From: Claveliimonas sp034178805 | GTDB taxonomy: Bacteria > Bacillota > Clostridia > Lachnospirales > Lachnospiraceae | DNA length: 64,000 nt | Direction: 5' to 3' | Assembly: GCF_050314255.1 (NCBI RefSeq) | Contig: NZ_JBNPMZ010000014.1 | Span: 1 to 64,000 of the forward strand | Shown: piece by piece, positions 1-8,646 of the stretch | How positions within the stretch are numbered: the first letter of the stretch is position 1 | How the letters are laid out: every line of letters starts with the position of its first letter | Notes under the pieces: model-generated | What the model was told of the DNA's origin: nothing | The model's input: only the letters and a program-made list of their open reading frames with translations | Database searches by the model: none | Made by a program: the position numbers and the translations under genes

Positions 1-6
1 TGTGGT

Positions 7-1371
7 ATGTCTGGTATTTCTTCTTCAACACGCATGACAGACGGTCCCATCTGGAAAAGGATCGTGCTTTTTGCAATTCCACTTTTCTGGGGGCATCTGT
101 TTCAGCAATTTTATAACACAGCCGACACATTAATCGTCGGCAATTTTCTTGGCAGCAACGCACTGGCCGCCGTTAGTTCTTCCGGAAGTCTGATTTTACT
201 TCTTGTCGGACTTTTCAATGGTGTCTCCATTGGAGCAAGTGTTATAATCGGCAAATACTTTGGGGCCGGCAATATGAAGGCACTGAGACGGGCGATCCAC
301 ACGACGATCGGCTTCGGTCTTTGCTGCGGAGTTGCTGTTACTCTGATTGGGCTTATCGCCGCACCACAGATTCTGCGACTCATGGGGACACCGGAAGAGG
401 TGCTTGTAAATTCTCTGGTATACTTCAGGATTTATTTTCTTGGCTCTCTCGGCTTTGTTATGTACAACTTTTTCATGGGGATTCTTCAGGCTTTGGGCGA
501 CAGTAAACATCCGCTGATCTATCTGATCATCTCCTCAGTCACGAATATTATTCTGGATCTGATCCTGATTGCAGGGTTCAGATTTGGTGTCGGAGCAGCG
601 GCCTTCGCAACTACGATTTCTCAGTTCTTGAGTGCATTTCTATGTCTGCGTCAGCTCATGCATAATCCGGAAGAAATTCGCGTTTCATTAAAAGAAATTA
701 GATTGGATCGCAAGATGGTGCCTCAGATAATATCAAACGGACTTCCTACTGGAATTCAGAATTCAATTATTTCAGTGGCAAATGTGTTTGTGCAGTCAAA
801 CATTAATAAATTCGGAGCCCTTGCCGTGGCAGGCTGCGGTTCCTACACAAAAATAGAAGGTTTCGGTTTCCTTCCAATAACCTGTTTTTCACTGGCCATG
901 ACGACGTTTATCAGCCAGAATCTGGGAGCAAAGAAATACGAACGTGCCAAAAAGGGAGCGTTTTTCGGAATTGTATGTTCCATTACTCTTGCAGAATTGA
1001 TTGGATTCCTTGTTTATACGATTGCGCCCACTCTTCTTGCATTATTTGGTGGCAGCGAAGAGGCGGTCACATTCGGCGTAACACAGGCAAGAACAGTTTC
1101 ACTGTTCTATTGTTTACTTGCTTATTCTCATTGTATGGCCGGAATCCTGCGAGGCGCAGGACGTTCTACAGTCCCGATGGTTGTGATGATGATTTGCTGG
1201 TGTCTGATCCGCATCAGTTATATTACGGTTGCGATCCACTTTATTCCTGTAATAAATGTGGTATTTTGGGCATATCCGATTACCTGGACCTTAAGCTCTA
1301 TCGTATTTACGGTATACTATTTAAAATCAGACTGGATACACGGATTGGAGAAACAGAAATTCTCCGCATAG
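7..1371 (+). CDS. MATE family multidrug/cation antiporter
   Basis: A 454-residue polytopic membrane protein of the MATE (NorM/DinF-like) family, which exports drugs or metabolites in exchange for Na+ or H+. The N-terminal part PLFWGHLFQQFYNTAD followed by VGNFLGSNALAAV is the characteristic first MATE helix pair, and the length matches the family (about 450). The reading frame is open to the window edge, so the true start could lie upstream; ATG at 7 and an internal ATG at 34 (MTDGPIWKRI) are both possible, and the second fits the usual MATE N-terminus better. It stands alone on the + strand; substrate cannot be told from sequence. Confidence 0.9.
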   Translation: MSGISSSTRMTDGPIWKRIVLFAIPLFWGHLFQQFYNTADTLIVGNFLGSNALAAVSSSGSLILLLVGLFNGVSIGASVIIGKYFGAGNMKALRRAIHTTIGFGLCCGVAVTLIGLIAAPQILRLMGTPEEVLVNSLVYFRIYFLGSLGFVMYNFFMGILQALGDSKHPLIYLIISSVTNIILDLILIAGFRFGVGAAAFATTISQFLSAFLCLRQLMHNPEEIRVSLKEIRLDRKMVPQIISNGLPTGIQNSIISVANVFVQSNINKFGALAVAGCGSYTKIEGFGFLPITCFSLAMTTFISQNLGAKKYERAKKGAFFGIVCSITLAELIGFLVYTIAPTLLALFGGSEEAVTFGVTQARTVSLFYCLLAYSHCMAGILRGAGRSTVPMVVMMICWCLIRISYITVAIHFIPVINVVFWAYPITWTLSSIVFTVYYLKSDWIHGLEKQKFSA

Positions 1372-1544
1372 AAAAGAGTGCCAGTAAGTTAGAAACAAAG
1401 AACTAAGCATATTGTTATATAAACAGGGGCTTGCCCATATTAGCTTACAGAGCGTTAAGGACTCTTGTGGTGCAAAGTCGGAAGAAATGGCTATGCTGTT
1501 TGTTCCGGCACGAAATCAGTTTTTGAAAGAAGGAAGTGAGTAAG

Positions 1545-2393
1545 TTGAAAAACGGCTTGATATTAGAAGGCGGAGCTATGCGAGGAATGTTTACCGCCGG
1601 CGTCATAGATGTGATGATGGAAAGCGGAATAGACTTTGATGGAGTGATAGGCGTTTCTGCCGGTGCCGCTTTCGGCTGTAACTATAAATCAAAACAAATT
1701 GGAAGAGTCATTCGATATAATATGAAGTATTGCAATGACAAGAGATATTCAGGAATCGGAAGTCTGATTAAAACCGGAAATATCTACAATACGGATTTCG
1801 CTTACGGTGAAGTTCCTCTGAAATACGATGTGTTCGATTTTGATACCTATCAAAGCAATCCGATGGATTTTTATGTTGTGTGTACGGACATTGAAACAGG
1901 AGAAGCCGTATATCACAACTATGGCGGAAAAGATGACCACTGTTTGGATTGGATTCGAGCTTCTGCTTCCATGCCGATAGTATCTCAAATTGTGGACATA
2001 GACGGTCAAAAGCTTCTTGATGGCGGAATTGCCGACTCTATACCGGTGAAATACTTTGAAAAAATTGGGTATGATAGAAATATTGTCGTTCTTACTCAGC
2101 CTGAACACTATCAGAAAAAGAAGAATAGTCTTATGCCCCTTATACGGCTAAAATACGGGAAGTATCCAAAACTCGTAGAAGCAATGGAGAACCGCCATCT
2201 GTTCTATAATCAAACGCTTGCATACATTGCAGAACAGGAAAAACAGGGAAAGCTATTCGTAATTCGTCCAAAAGAAAAATTACAGATAGGAAAAGTCGAA
2301 AAGAACCCGAATAAGCTGAAGGAAATCTACGACATTGGAAGAGAAACGGTCGCTTCGCAGATTTCAGCAATCAAAGAATTTATCAATACATAA
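1545..2393 (+). CDS. patatin-like phospholipase family protein
   Basis: A 282-residue patatin-like acyl hydrolase. The oxyanion motif LEGGAMRG is followed by the nucleophile elbow GVSAG and, about 120 residues later, the catalytic Asp in LLDGG, the Ser-Asp dyad of the patatin fold. The domain fills the first two thirds and there is no signal peptide, so a cytosolic or membrane-peripheral lipase is likely. The frame also opens with GTG at 1536, but the AGGA motif at 1531-1534 abuts that codon, so TTG at 1545 is a better-spaced start. The 160 bases upstream hold no recognisable gene. Physiological substrate unknown. Confidence 0.85.
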   Translation: MKNGLILEGGAMRGMFTAGVIDVMMESGIDFDGVIGVSAGAAFGCNYKSKQIGRVIRYNMKYCNDKRYSGIGSLIKTGNIYNTDFAYGEVPLKYDVFDFDTYQSNPMDFYVVCTDIETGEAVYHNYGGKDDHCLDWIRASASMPIVSQIVDIDGQKLLDGGIADSIPVKYFEKIGYDRNIVVLTQPEHYQKKKNSLMPLIRLKYGKYPKLVEAMENRHLFYNQTLAYIAEQEKQGKLFVIRPKEKLQIGKVEKNPNKLKEIYDIGRETVASQISAIKEFINT

Positions 2394-2436
2394 GCTTAAA
2401 GGGAATATGTAACAATTGAAAAAAGGAAGAAAAATT

Positions 2437-3024
2437 ATGTGTGGTAGATATTATGTGGATGATGATACAGCAAGGGAAATAGAAAAAGTGGTTCGTGAGG
2501 TGGATGAGAAACTGAGAAGAGAGCGCAGGGGTGATATTTATCCCTCTCAGTCTGCAACCGTGATCACCGGAAGGAAACCACATCTTTTGGCAGAAGAAAT
2601 GTCATGGGGCTTTCCGCAATATCAGAAAAAAGGACTTCTGATCAATGCAAGAGCGGAAACTGCTCTGGAAAGAAAGACTTTCCGGGACAGTGTATTGCAC
2701 AGGCGCTGTATTATTCCGGCAAAGCAGTTCTATGAATGGGATTCGGATAAGAATAAAGTTACTTTCCTGAGAGAAGATCAGCCGGTCTTATTCATGGCAG
2801 GATTTTACAATCGCTTTCAGGAGGAAGACCGTTTCATTATATTAACCACTCAGGCAAATGAATCGGTAAGTCCGGTGCATCATCGGATGCCATTGATACT
2901 GGATAGGTCTGAATTGGAAGATTGGGTATATGAAGACACGTTTTTGGAGTATGCCCTGCATAAGACTCCGCCGCAGCTTGTGCACAGGCAGGAATATGAA
3001 CAGCAGAGTCTATTTTTGACGTAA
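2437..3024 (+). CDS. SOS response-associated peptidase (SRAP/YedK-HMCES)
   Basis: A 195-residue SRAP domain protein that shields abasic sites in single-stranded DNA by forming a thiazolidine DNA-protein crosslink through Cys2. The sequence begins MCGRYY, so ATG 2437 must be the real start because the Cys has to follow the initiator Met; an upstream in-frame TTG at 2416 is excluded, and AAAGGAAGA at 2422-2430 is a good ribosome site. Other family hallmarks are NARAET, the catalytic Glu region IIPAKQFYEW and the late histidine in HHRMP. It sits just upstream of a LexA-boxed translesion polymerase, forming a DNA damage cassette. Confidence 0.93.
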   Translation: MCGRYYVDDDTAREIEKVVREVDEKLRRERRGDIYPSQSATVITGRKPHLLAEEMSWGFPQYQKKGLLINARAETALERKTFRDSVLHRRCIIPAKQFYEWDSDKNKVTFLREDQPVLFMAGFYNRFQEEDRFIILTTQANESVSPVHHRMPLILDRSELEDWVYEDTFLEYALHKTPPQLVHRQEYEQQSLFLT

Positions 3025-3027
3025 AAG

Positions 3028-3053
3028 GAGCCGTCTGAGTTATCAGGCGGCTC
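3028..3053 (+). terminator. hairpin terminator after SRAP gene
   Basis: An 11-bp stem pairs 3028-3038 with 3043-3053 around a four-base loop, directly after the SRAP stop codon. The downstream tract is only moderately T-rich (GTTATTTTA). Confidence 0.65.
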
Positions 3054-3124
3054 GGTGTTATTTTAGGGCATTTTTCAGTATTTAAGTTATTTAAGTATGA
3101 TGAGCAGATTCTATATTTTCACTC

Positions 3125-3153
3125 TTGTAAAAAGAACACCAGTTCGATATAAT
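3125..3153 (+). promoter_or_regulatory. SOS promoter with LexA (DinR) box
   Basis: A -35 (TTGTAA, 3125-3130) and a consensus -10 (TATAAT, 3148-3153) are separated by 17 bp. The spacer carries GAACACCAGTTC (3134-3145), a perfect GAAC-N4-GTTC palindrome matching the Gram-positive LexA box. Repressor bound there would block RNA polymerase, so the downstream polymerase gene should be SOS-induced. Confidence 0.8.
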
Positions 3154-3178
3154 AATCTAAAAGGAGGCGAACATAAGT

Positions 3179-4441
3179 TTGGGTAAAGTGATTTTTCATA
3201 TTGATGTGAACTCAGCCTTCCTTTCCTGGGAGGCTGTTTACCGCCTCTATCATTTGGGTGGAAAAGTGGATCTGCGGGATGAAGTAGCTGCTGTTGGTGG
3301 AGATATGGCCATGAGGCATGGAATTATCCTGGCGAAATCAATCCCGGCAAAGAAATATAATATCAAAACCGGCGAGAGTATTATGGAAGCACTTCAAAAG
3401 TGTCCGCAGCTTAAATTGGTTCCGCCCAATTATAGTTTGTATGAAAGATGTTCCGCTGCTTTTATGAGAATTCTCCGGCAGTACTCTCCGGATGTTGAAA
3501 AGTACAGTGTGGATGAGGCATTTGTTGATATGACCGGTACCGAAAGTTTGTGGGGAGAACCGGTCACAGCGGCAAACCGGATTCGGAATCAAATCAGGGA
3601 AGAATTAGGGTTTACGGTGAATGTAGGGGTATCGGAAAATAAACTGCTGGCAAAAATGGCAAGTGATTTTCAAAAGCCTGACAGGGTCCATACCTTATGG
3701 AAACATGAGATTGAAATGAAAATGTGGCCGCTTCCGGTAACGAATCTTTTTTTCGTTGGGCGGGCTACTGCAAAAAAATTGTTTCATATGGGAATTCATA
3801 CAATTGGTGAGCTGGCAAAGTCAGATCCGATCATGTTGAGAAGCCATTTGAAGAAGCATGGGGAGGTAATCTGGGCATTTGCGAACGGGATGGATGTTTC
3901 TGTAGTTCAGTCAGAAGCTCCGGCAAATAAAGGGTATGGAAACAGCACTACCATTGCCTTTGATGTTACGGATGCATCTACAGCAAAGCTGGTTCTCCTT
4001 GCTTTGGCAGAGACCGTTGGAACCAGATTGCGTGCGGCAGGCGTCCGTGCGGAGGTAATCGCCGTCGGAATCAAAACATTTGATCTTCAGTATGCAAGCC
4101 ATCAGATGACCTTGAATAATGCAACCAATATAACGATAGAAATTCATCGTTGTGCATGTCAGCTTTTTGATTCTCTTTGGAATGGAAAAGCAATCAGGCA
4201 TCTGGGGATTCATACCAGCAGGATCAAGGATCATATGGATATGCGTCAGCTTGATATGTTTGATACAACGGATTATGAAAAGCTGGAGCAGATGGATGCG
4301 ACTGTAGATAAGATTAGAATGCGTTATGGCAGAGATTCCTTAAAACGGGCAGTCTTTGTAGGAAGCAGGATCGATCACATGTCAGGTGGTATTAGTCGGG
4401 AAAAACGTACAGTAGATTATAAGAAAGTAAAGGTAGAATAG
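3179..4441 (+). CDS. Y-family DNA polymerase (DinB/UmuC-like)
   Basis: A 420-residue translesion polymerase. The first catalytic Asp lies in FHIDVNSAFLSWEA and the second acidic pair in YSVDEAFVDMTG; helix-hairpin-helix and little-finger regions follow, giving the usual Y-family length. TTG at 3179 is used, preceded by AAGGAGG at 3161-3167. It is larger than E. coli Pol IV (351) and resembles the UmuC/UvrX subgroup common in Firmicutes SOS cassettes. The LexA box upstream and the small co-transcribed gene downstream support damage-inducible expression. Confidence 0.93.
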   Translation: MGKVIFHIDVNSAFLSWEAVYRLYHLGGKVDLRDEVAAVGGDMAMRHGIILAKSIPAKKYNIKTGESIMEALQKCPQLKLVPPNYSLYERCSAAFMRILRQYSPDVEKYSVDEAFVDMTGTESLWGEPVTAANRIRNQIREELGFTVNVGVSENKLLAKMASDFQKPDRVHTLWKHEIEMKMWPLPVTNLFFVGRATAKKLFHMGIHTIGELAKSDPIMLRSHLKKHGEVIWAFANGMDVSVVQSEAPANKGYGNSTTIAFDVTDASTAKLVLLALAETVGTRLRAAGVRAEVIAVGIKTFDLQYASHQMTLNNATNITIEIHRCACQLFDSLWNGKAIRHLGIHTSRIKDHMDMRQLDMFDTTDYEKLEQMDATVDKIRMRYGRDSLKRAVFVGSRIDHMSGGISREKRTVDYKKVKVE

Positions 4442-4454
4442 GAGGTGTCCTTTG

Positions 4455-4769
4455 ATGGGATTTGCAATCGGTATGGAAGAGGAAAAACTTCAGGAGCAAG
4501 CAATTCGGGGAGTGCCACATAAGGTTGCGGCAGACTGCTGGTTTACCAGTACCGGAAAAATGATCCCCAGAATGATAAAATATGAGGATACTGAGGGAGC
4601 CAGGCATTTATTGAAAGATATTGAAGTGCTAAAATCCGATAAGAAGCATTATGCCGGCATTTTGATGCATCGATATGACTGTAGGGCAGTTGTGAATAAT
4701 CGGATGCAGAACTTTATTCTGTGTTATCATCCGGAGAATAATACGTGGGATATGATATTACCGGAATAG
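4455..4769 (+). CDS. small conserved-type protein downstream of Y-family polymerase
   Basis: A 104-residue soluble protein without a family I can name. The ribosome site GGAGG (4441-4445) overlaps the polymerase stop codon, so the genes are translationally linked. The sequence is rich in aromatic and basic residues (VAADCWFTSTGKMIPRMIKYE near the middle) and has no membrane segment. By position it is analogous to the YolD-like partners of UvrX polymerases in bacilli, but I see no clear YolD similarity; a polymerase accessory role is inference from the operon only. ATG 4455 is preferred over the overlapping TTG at 4452. Confidence 0.7.
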   Translation: MGFAIGMEEEKLQEQAIRGVPHKVAADCWFTSTGKMIPRMIKYEDTEGARHLLKDIEVLKSDKKHYAGILMHRYDCRAVVNNRMQNFILCYHPENNTWDMILPE

Positions 4770-4780
4770 ACTGGAATGCT

Positions 4781-5218
4781 TTAACTATGTGCCTTATCGT
4801 ATAATTGTTGGATTTCAGCAGGAAGTTTGTCTGGTATCATCTCGGTGATTTTGTCTTCGTTTCCATCAGCGATTGCTTTTTCGTAATACCAGCATTTGAA
4901 CTTTAGCATGGCGAGTGTTTTTTCAAGAGCATTTATTTCTTCTTCAACGGCTGCTTTGCGGATTTCAAAAAGCTCTTTTCTGTTCGCATAGGTTGAACTT
5001 CCTTCCGATACCCATTTAAAAAACTGTTTTATATCTTTAATTTCCAGCCCCGATTTTTTCAGACATTCGATAATCCGGATTTCTTCAAGTTCTGTATCGC
5101 CGAATTGTCTGATATTGCCCTTACGCTCCAGATTAGGAAAAAGTCCTTCCTTGTCATAGTATCTTAATGTTGAAATGGGAAGATGAAACATCTCTGCTAC
5201 TTGTCCTATTGTGTACAT
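4781..5218 (-). CDS. MerR family transcriptional regulator
   Basis: A 145-residue MerR-family regulator: winged HTH at residues 1-70 (YTIGQVAEMFHLPISTLRYYDKEGL) followed by a long dimerisation helix and a C-terminal part with one Cys (KFKCWYYEKA). No metal-binding Cys cluster is present, so it groups with the AdhR/YhdM-like aldehyde or redox responsive members. It is divergent from an iron-containing alcohol dehydrogenase whose promoter carries a MerR-type dyad in a 19-bp spacer, so it most likely activates that operon and controls itself. Confidence 0.9.
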   Translation of the reverse strand: MYTIGQVAEMFHLPISTLRYYDKEGLFPNLERKGNIRQFGDTELEEIRIIECLKKSGLEIKDIKQFFKWVSEGSSTYANRKELFEIRKAAVEEEINALEKTLAMLKFKCWYYEKAIADGNEDKITEMIPDKLPAEIQQLYDKAHS

Positions 5219-5252
5219 AGATATATCCTTTCAAAATATGAAAAAAAGAGTA

Positions 5253-5283
5253 TTGACCTAAAGTCAGGTTCAGGTGCTAGTAT
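5253..5283 (+). promoter_or_regulatory. MerR-type promoter/operator for the alcohol dehydrogenase operon
   Basis: TTGACC (5253-5258) and TAGTAT (5278-5283) are 19 bp apart, the over-long spacer typical of MerR-activated promoters. A dyad with ACCTnAA and TTnAGGT arms fills 5256-5275 (ACCTAAAGTCAGGTTCAGGT). A second possible -10, TATAAT, lies at 5283-5288. Confidence 0.65.
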
Positions 5284-5334
5284 ATAATCAGAATAACAAA
5301 GAAATGTCTTTGTGTAAAGTGAAAGGAGAATATC

Positions 5335-6504
5335 ATGTTAGGAAATTTTACGTATTGTAATCCAACAAAGTTATATTTTGGAGAGGATTCTCTTTCAAAT
5401 TTAGGTACTGAGCTTAAGAAATATGGACAGAATGTAGTGCTTATATATGGAGGAGGTTCTATCAAAAAAAACGGAATCTATGACGAAGTAATGGCTATCC
5501 TCAGGGAAGAAGAAAAGAATGTCGCAGAGATTGCAGGTGTCATGCCAAATCCAACCCTTGAAAAATTGTATGAAGGTGTAGAGATAGTAAGAAACCATAA
5601 AGCAGATTTGCTGCTTGCAGTTGGTGGTGGTTCTGTATGTGATTATGCCAAGGCAGTTTCTGTATCTGTTAATTGTGAGGAAGACCCCTGGGAAAAGTAT
5701 TATCTAAAATTTGAGGAACCTTCATGTGAGATTATTCCGGTAGGCTGTGTGCTGACAATGGTTGGTACCGGTTCTGAGATGAATGCAGGAGCAGTCATTA
5801 CCAATCATGATGCAAAGCTGAAGATTGGGCATGTGTTTGCTGATGAGAAGATTATGCCTAAGTTTACCATTTTGAATCCGAAATATACACTGACGCTTCC
5901 TCATTATCAGATGATTTCAGGAATTTACGATATCTTTAACCATATATGTGAGCAGTATTTTTCAGGGGAAGATGATAATACAAGTGATTATATCAGTGAA
6001 GGATTGATGAAATCTGTCATACATTCAAGCCGTATCGCTAATAAGAATCCACAGGATTATGAGGCAAGAAGCAATATCATGTGGTCTGCAACCTGGGCGC
6101 TCAACACACTGGTTGCCAAGGCAAAGTCAACAGACTGGATGGTACATATGCTTGGTCAGGCTGTGGGAGCATGTACGGATGCAACACATGGTATGACACT
6201 TTCAGCAGTTTCATTGCCATATTATAAGCATATTATGCCATATGGACTTGCGAAGTTTGTGCGGTTTGCAAAGAATGTATGGGATGTTGATGCTACTGGA
6301 AAGACAGATGAACAGGTTGCATCTGAAGGCCTTCAAGCAATGGAAAATTGGATGAAGGAACTGGGACTTGTAATGAATATTACTGAACTTGGAGCAACAG
6401 AGGACATGATTCCGGATCTTGTGAAAGGTACGATTGTCCTTCCGGGTGGTTATAAGGTGCTTGATGTAGATGAGATTGAACAGATTTTCAGAGAAAGTTT
6501 CTAA
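5335..6504 (+). CDS. iron-containing alcohol dehydrogenase (BDH-like)
   Basis: A 389-residue group III alcohol dehydrogenase that reduces aldehydes to alcohols with NAD(P)H. It opens with the typical N-terminus NFTYCNPTKLYFGEDSL; the dinucleotide motif GGGSVCDYAKA is at about residue 96, and metal-site histidines appear in YDIFNHICEQYF and DATHGMTLS. Length and layout match the butanol dehydrogenase/YugJ subgroup. RBS AAAGGAG precedes ATG 5335. It is first in an operon with a flavodoxin and a CMD-cupin protein, controlled by the divergent MerR gene, suggesting detoxification of reactive aldehydes. Confidence 0.93.
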   Translation: MLGNFTYCNPTKLYFGEDSLSNLGTELKKYGQNVVLIYGGGSIKKNGIYDEVMAILREEEKNVAEIAGVMPNPTLEKLYEGVEIVRNHKADLLLAVGGGSVCDYAKAVSVSVNCEEDPWEKYYLKFEEPSCEIIPVGCVLTMVGTGSEMNAGAVITNHDAKLKIGHVFADEKIMPKFTILNPKYTLTLPHYQMISGIYDIFNHICEQYFSGEDDNTSDYISEGLMKSVIHSSRIANKNPQDYEARSNIMWSATWALNTLVAKAKSTDWMVHMLGQAVGACTDATHGMTLSAVSLPYYKHIMPYGLAKFVRFAKNVWDVDATGKTDEQVASEGLQAMENWMKELGLVMNITELGATEDMIPDLVKGTIVLPGGYKVLDVDEIEQIFRESF

Positions 6505-6526
6505 AAATAGACAGGGAGGATTACTT

Positions 6527-7018
6527 ATGGGAAAAAGATTAGTTGCATATTTCAGTGCCAGTGGAACAACCAAGAAAGTAGCAGAGATGATTGCATCAGC
6601 TGCTGATGCAGATATGTATGAAATCGTGCCGAAACAACCATATTCAAAGGCGGATTTAAACTGGATGGATAAAAAATCCAGAAGCAGTGTGGAGATGAGT
6701 AACAAAAAATTCAGACCGGAAATATCTGATACAGATGTTCCGGTTGATAAGTACGATGAGATTGTCTTAGGTTTTCCAATCTGGTGGTATGTAGCACCTA
6801 CAATTATTAATACATTTTTGGAAAAATATGATTTTACGGGCAAAAAGATTGTATTATTTGCAACCTCCGGTGGAAGTGGATTTGGAAATACAGTAAGTGA
6901 GCTAAAGATATCTGCGCCTGATGCAGAGATAATAGAAGGTAAAGTATTTCATAAAGCTGAAAAGCAGGAAATTGCAGAGTGGGTAAGAAGTATTTCGTTA
7001 GGAAGGTGGATGAGATGA
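6527..7018 (+). CDS. flavodoxin
   Basis: A 163-residue FMN-binding flavodoxin (flavodoxin_4 type). The phosphate-binding loop is at residues 7-15 (YFSASGTTKK), the isoalloxazine-flanking segment is GFPIWWYVAPT, and a third loop is FATSGGSGFGN. The open frame begins further upstream at 6470 inside the alcohol dehydrogenase gene, but ATG 6527 with GGAGG at 6515-6519 is the convincing start. It could supply low-potential electrons to the operon or take part in quinone/aldehyde reduction. Its stop codon overlaps the next start (ATGA). Confidence 0.9.
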   Translation: MGKRLVAYFSASGTTKKVAEMIASAADADMYEIVPKQPYSKADLNWMDKKSRSSVEMSNKKFRPEISDTDVPVDKYDEIVLGFPIWWYVAPTIINTFLEKYDFTGKKIVLFATSGGSGFGNTVSELKISAPDAEIIEGKVFHKAEKQEIAEWVRSISLGRWMR

Positions 7019-7782
7019 AAAAGATCGTACAGACAGCAGGGAGAAATGCACTTAATGAATTTTCGCCGGAATTTGCACATTTTAATGATGATGTTCTTTT
7101 CGGCGAGAATTGGAATAATCAGGATATTGATATTAAGACCAGAAGCATCATAACCGTAGTAGCGTTGATGTCCTCCGGGATAACAGATTCATCTTTGATA
7201 TATCATTTACAGAACGCAAAGGCACATGGTGTGACTCAAAAGGAAATTGCAGCAATTATCACTCATGTGGCATTCTATGCAGGCTGGCCAAAAGGCTGGG
7301 CAGTTTTTAATCTGGCAAAGGAAGTCTGGCAGCCAAAGGAAGGAGACTTGCCATATGAAGATGGAGCCATGAGAGCACATGCGAAATCAATGGTCTTTCC
7401 GATCGGACAGCCAAATGATGCGTTTGCAGAATACTTTGTAGGACAAAGTTACCTGGCTCCAATATCCACGGATCAGGTTGGAATTTTCAATGTGACATTT
7501 GAGCCGGGATGCAGAAATAACTGGCATATCCACCATGCAAAGAGCGGTGGCGGACAGATTTTGGTATGCGTAGCTGGACGTGGATTTTATCAGGAGGAAG
7601 GCAAAGAAGCTGTAGAAATGAAACCGGGTGACTGTATTAACATTCCGGCAGAAGTAAAACACTGGCATGGAGCGGCTCCGGATGAGTGGTTTTCCCATCT
7701 GGCAATTGAGGTGCCCGGAGTAGACAGCTCTAATGAGTGGTGCGAGGCAGTATCTGAAGAAGAGTACACTGGGTTAAGATAA
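7015..7782 (+). CDS. carboxymuconolactone decarboxylase-cupin fusion protein
   Basis: A 255-residue two-domain protein. Residues 1-110 are a carboxymuconolactone decarboxylase (AhpD-like) domain (KTRSIITVVALMSSG, ITHVAFYAGWPKGWAV) in which the usual CxxC pair is absent; residues 140-250 form a cupin with the metal-type motif NNWHIHHAKSGGGQ and PGDCINIPAEVKHWHG. ATG 7015 overlaps the flavodoxin stop as ATGA, and AGGAAGG precedes it; an in-frame ATG at 6979 lies within the flavodoxin gene and is unlikely. Such fusions are known near oxidoreductases, but their reaction is not settled. Confidence 0.85.
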   Translation: MKKIVQTAGRNALNEFSPEFAHFNDDVLFGENWNNQDIDIKTRSIITVVALMSSGITDSSLIYHLQNAKAHGVTQKEIAAIITHVAFYAGWPKGWAVFNLAKEVWQPKEGDLPYEDGAMRAHAKSMVFPIGQPNDAFAEYFVGQSYLAPISTDQVGIFNVTFEPGCRNNWHIHHAKSGGGQILVCVAGRGFYQEEGKEAVEMKPGDCINIPAEVKHWHGAAPDEWFSHLAIEVPGVDSSNEWCEAVSEEEYTGLR

Positions 7783-7949
7783 GGAGAAAGCTGATTATAT
7801 TTAAATATTGCGTAACTATTCAACACCCCTGTTTAGGGTACGTTGATTTTTGGTCAAAACAGAGAAAATAAAATTTCTGTTTCGCCATTATCCAAATAAC
7901 AGAGTATTTGTGGGTTTTATCCGGGTATTATCAGCAATTTATCCCATTT

Positions 7950-7982
7950 CCCGTTAAAATAGAAGTATCAAATTTTAACGGG
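7950..7982 (+). repeat. 11-bp perfect hairpin upstream of IS66 remnant
   Basis: CCCGTTAAAAT (7950-7960) and its exact complement (7972-7982) form a stem around an 11-base loop just before the IS66-like fragment. The right arm also supplies the GGGAGAAGG ribosome site, so folding could hide translation of the fragment. The rest of 7783-7996 shows nothing recognisable. Confidence 0.5.
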
Positions 7983-7996
7983 AGAAGGTGGTCTGA

Positions 7997-8179
7997 TTGA
8001 CAAAAGATGAAATGAACAAGCAGTTATTACAGCAGGTTAATTCATTAACATCAACTGTAGATTCCTTGAATGCTACAATCAATGCGCAAACACAGCTAAT
8101 CGCTCAGCTCAATCAGACGATACAGGAACTGAAGGAACACTGGATGAAGAAGCAGTCTGTTATTTTGCGAATGTGGTAA
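7997..8179 (+). pseudogene. IS66 family transposase (TnpC) N-terminal fragment
   Basis: A 60-codon frame starting TTG whose first 45 residues match the N-terminal coiled-coil of IS66 TnpC transposases (SLNATINAQTQLIAQLNQTIQELKE). In intact elements this is followed by the LNKNSKNSSKPPSSD segment; here the match stops at about 8130 and the remaining 15 codons are out of frame with the HAD-like fragment that follows. It is therefore a short relic, not a working transposase. Confidence 0.7.
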
Positions 8180-8646
8180 TCGATGATATGCTGGTCATTT
8201 ATTATAATGGCCTTCGGAATGAAGCGGAAAGAAAGATATATGAACATATGCGTAAATCACCATACCGCAATTACGTAAATCGCAGGCTTCCGGAACAGGA
8301 AAATGTTATATATTTTATGCTGATCCAGGAACAGAAAAAGGCAGAGAGAATATATAATAGACTTCTGAAACTTCCCAATGTAGAAGATTACAAGATACTT
8401 ATGTATGACTCCACGGATTATCCTGGATATGCATATATAAAAATATATCACAAAGATGCTACAAGAGATCACATGCTTCAGAATCTGATGGCACTTCTGA
8501 ATATGGAGAAAAAGATAACATTTGGAAGTATCAAGGGGAAATGTGATGTGTATGTAGAGGATTCTGATAAGAATCTCATGGTGAAAAAGCTGAAACGGTG
8601 TTTTGAATCTTTAGACTGTACATTTATTAATATTGTACAGAAATAG
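8131..8646 (+). pseudogene. C-terminal fragment of a HAD-like hydrolase
   Basis: Coding similarity in one frame runs from about 8131 to the stop at 8646; a GTG at 8173 is the only in-frame start codon. The visible part (VIDDMLVIYYNG, KAERIYNRLLKLPNVEDY, KITFGSIKGKCDVYV, MVKKLKRCFE) resembles, as I recall it, the cap and C-terminal half of Cof-like HAD hydrolases from Lachnospiraceae; the N-terminal DxDGT catalytic motif is absent. The 5' part appears to have been replaced by IS66 sequence. The tail overlaps the convergent LysR gene by 20 bases. Family assignment is moderate. Confidence 0.5.

Noticed and set aside
1372..1535. Remnant gene before the patatin-like gene
   Set aside because: A short frame ending at 1543 has a protein-like tail, but I could not match it to a family, so it is not listed.
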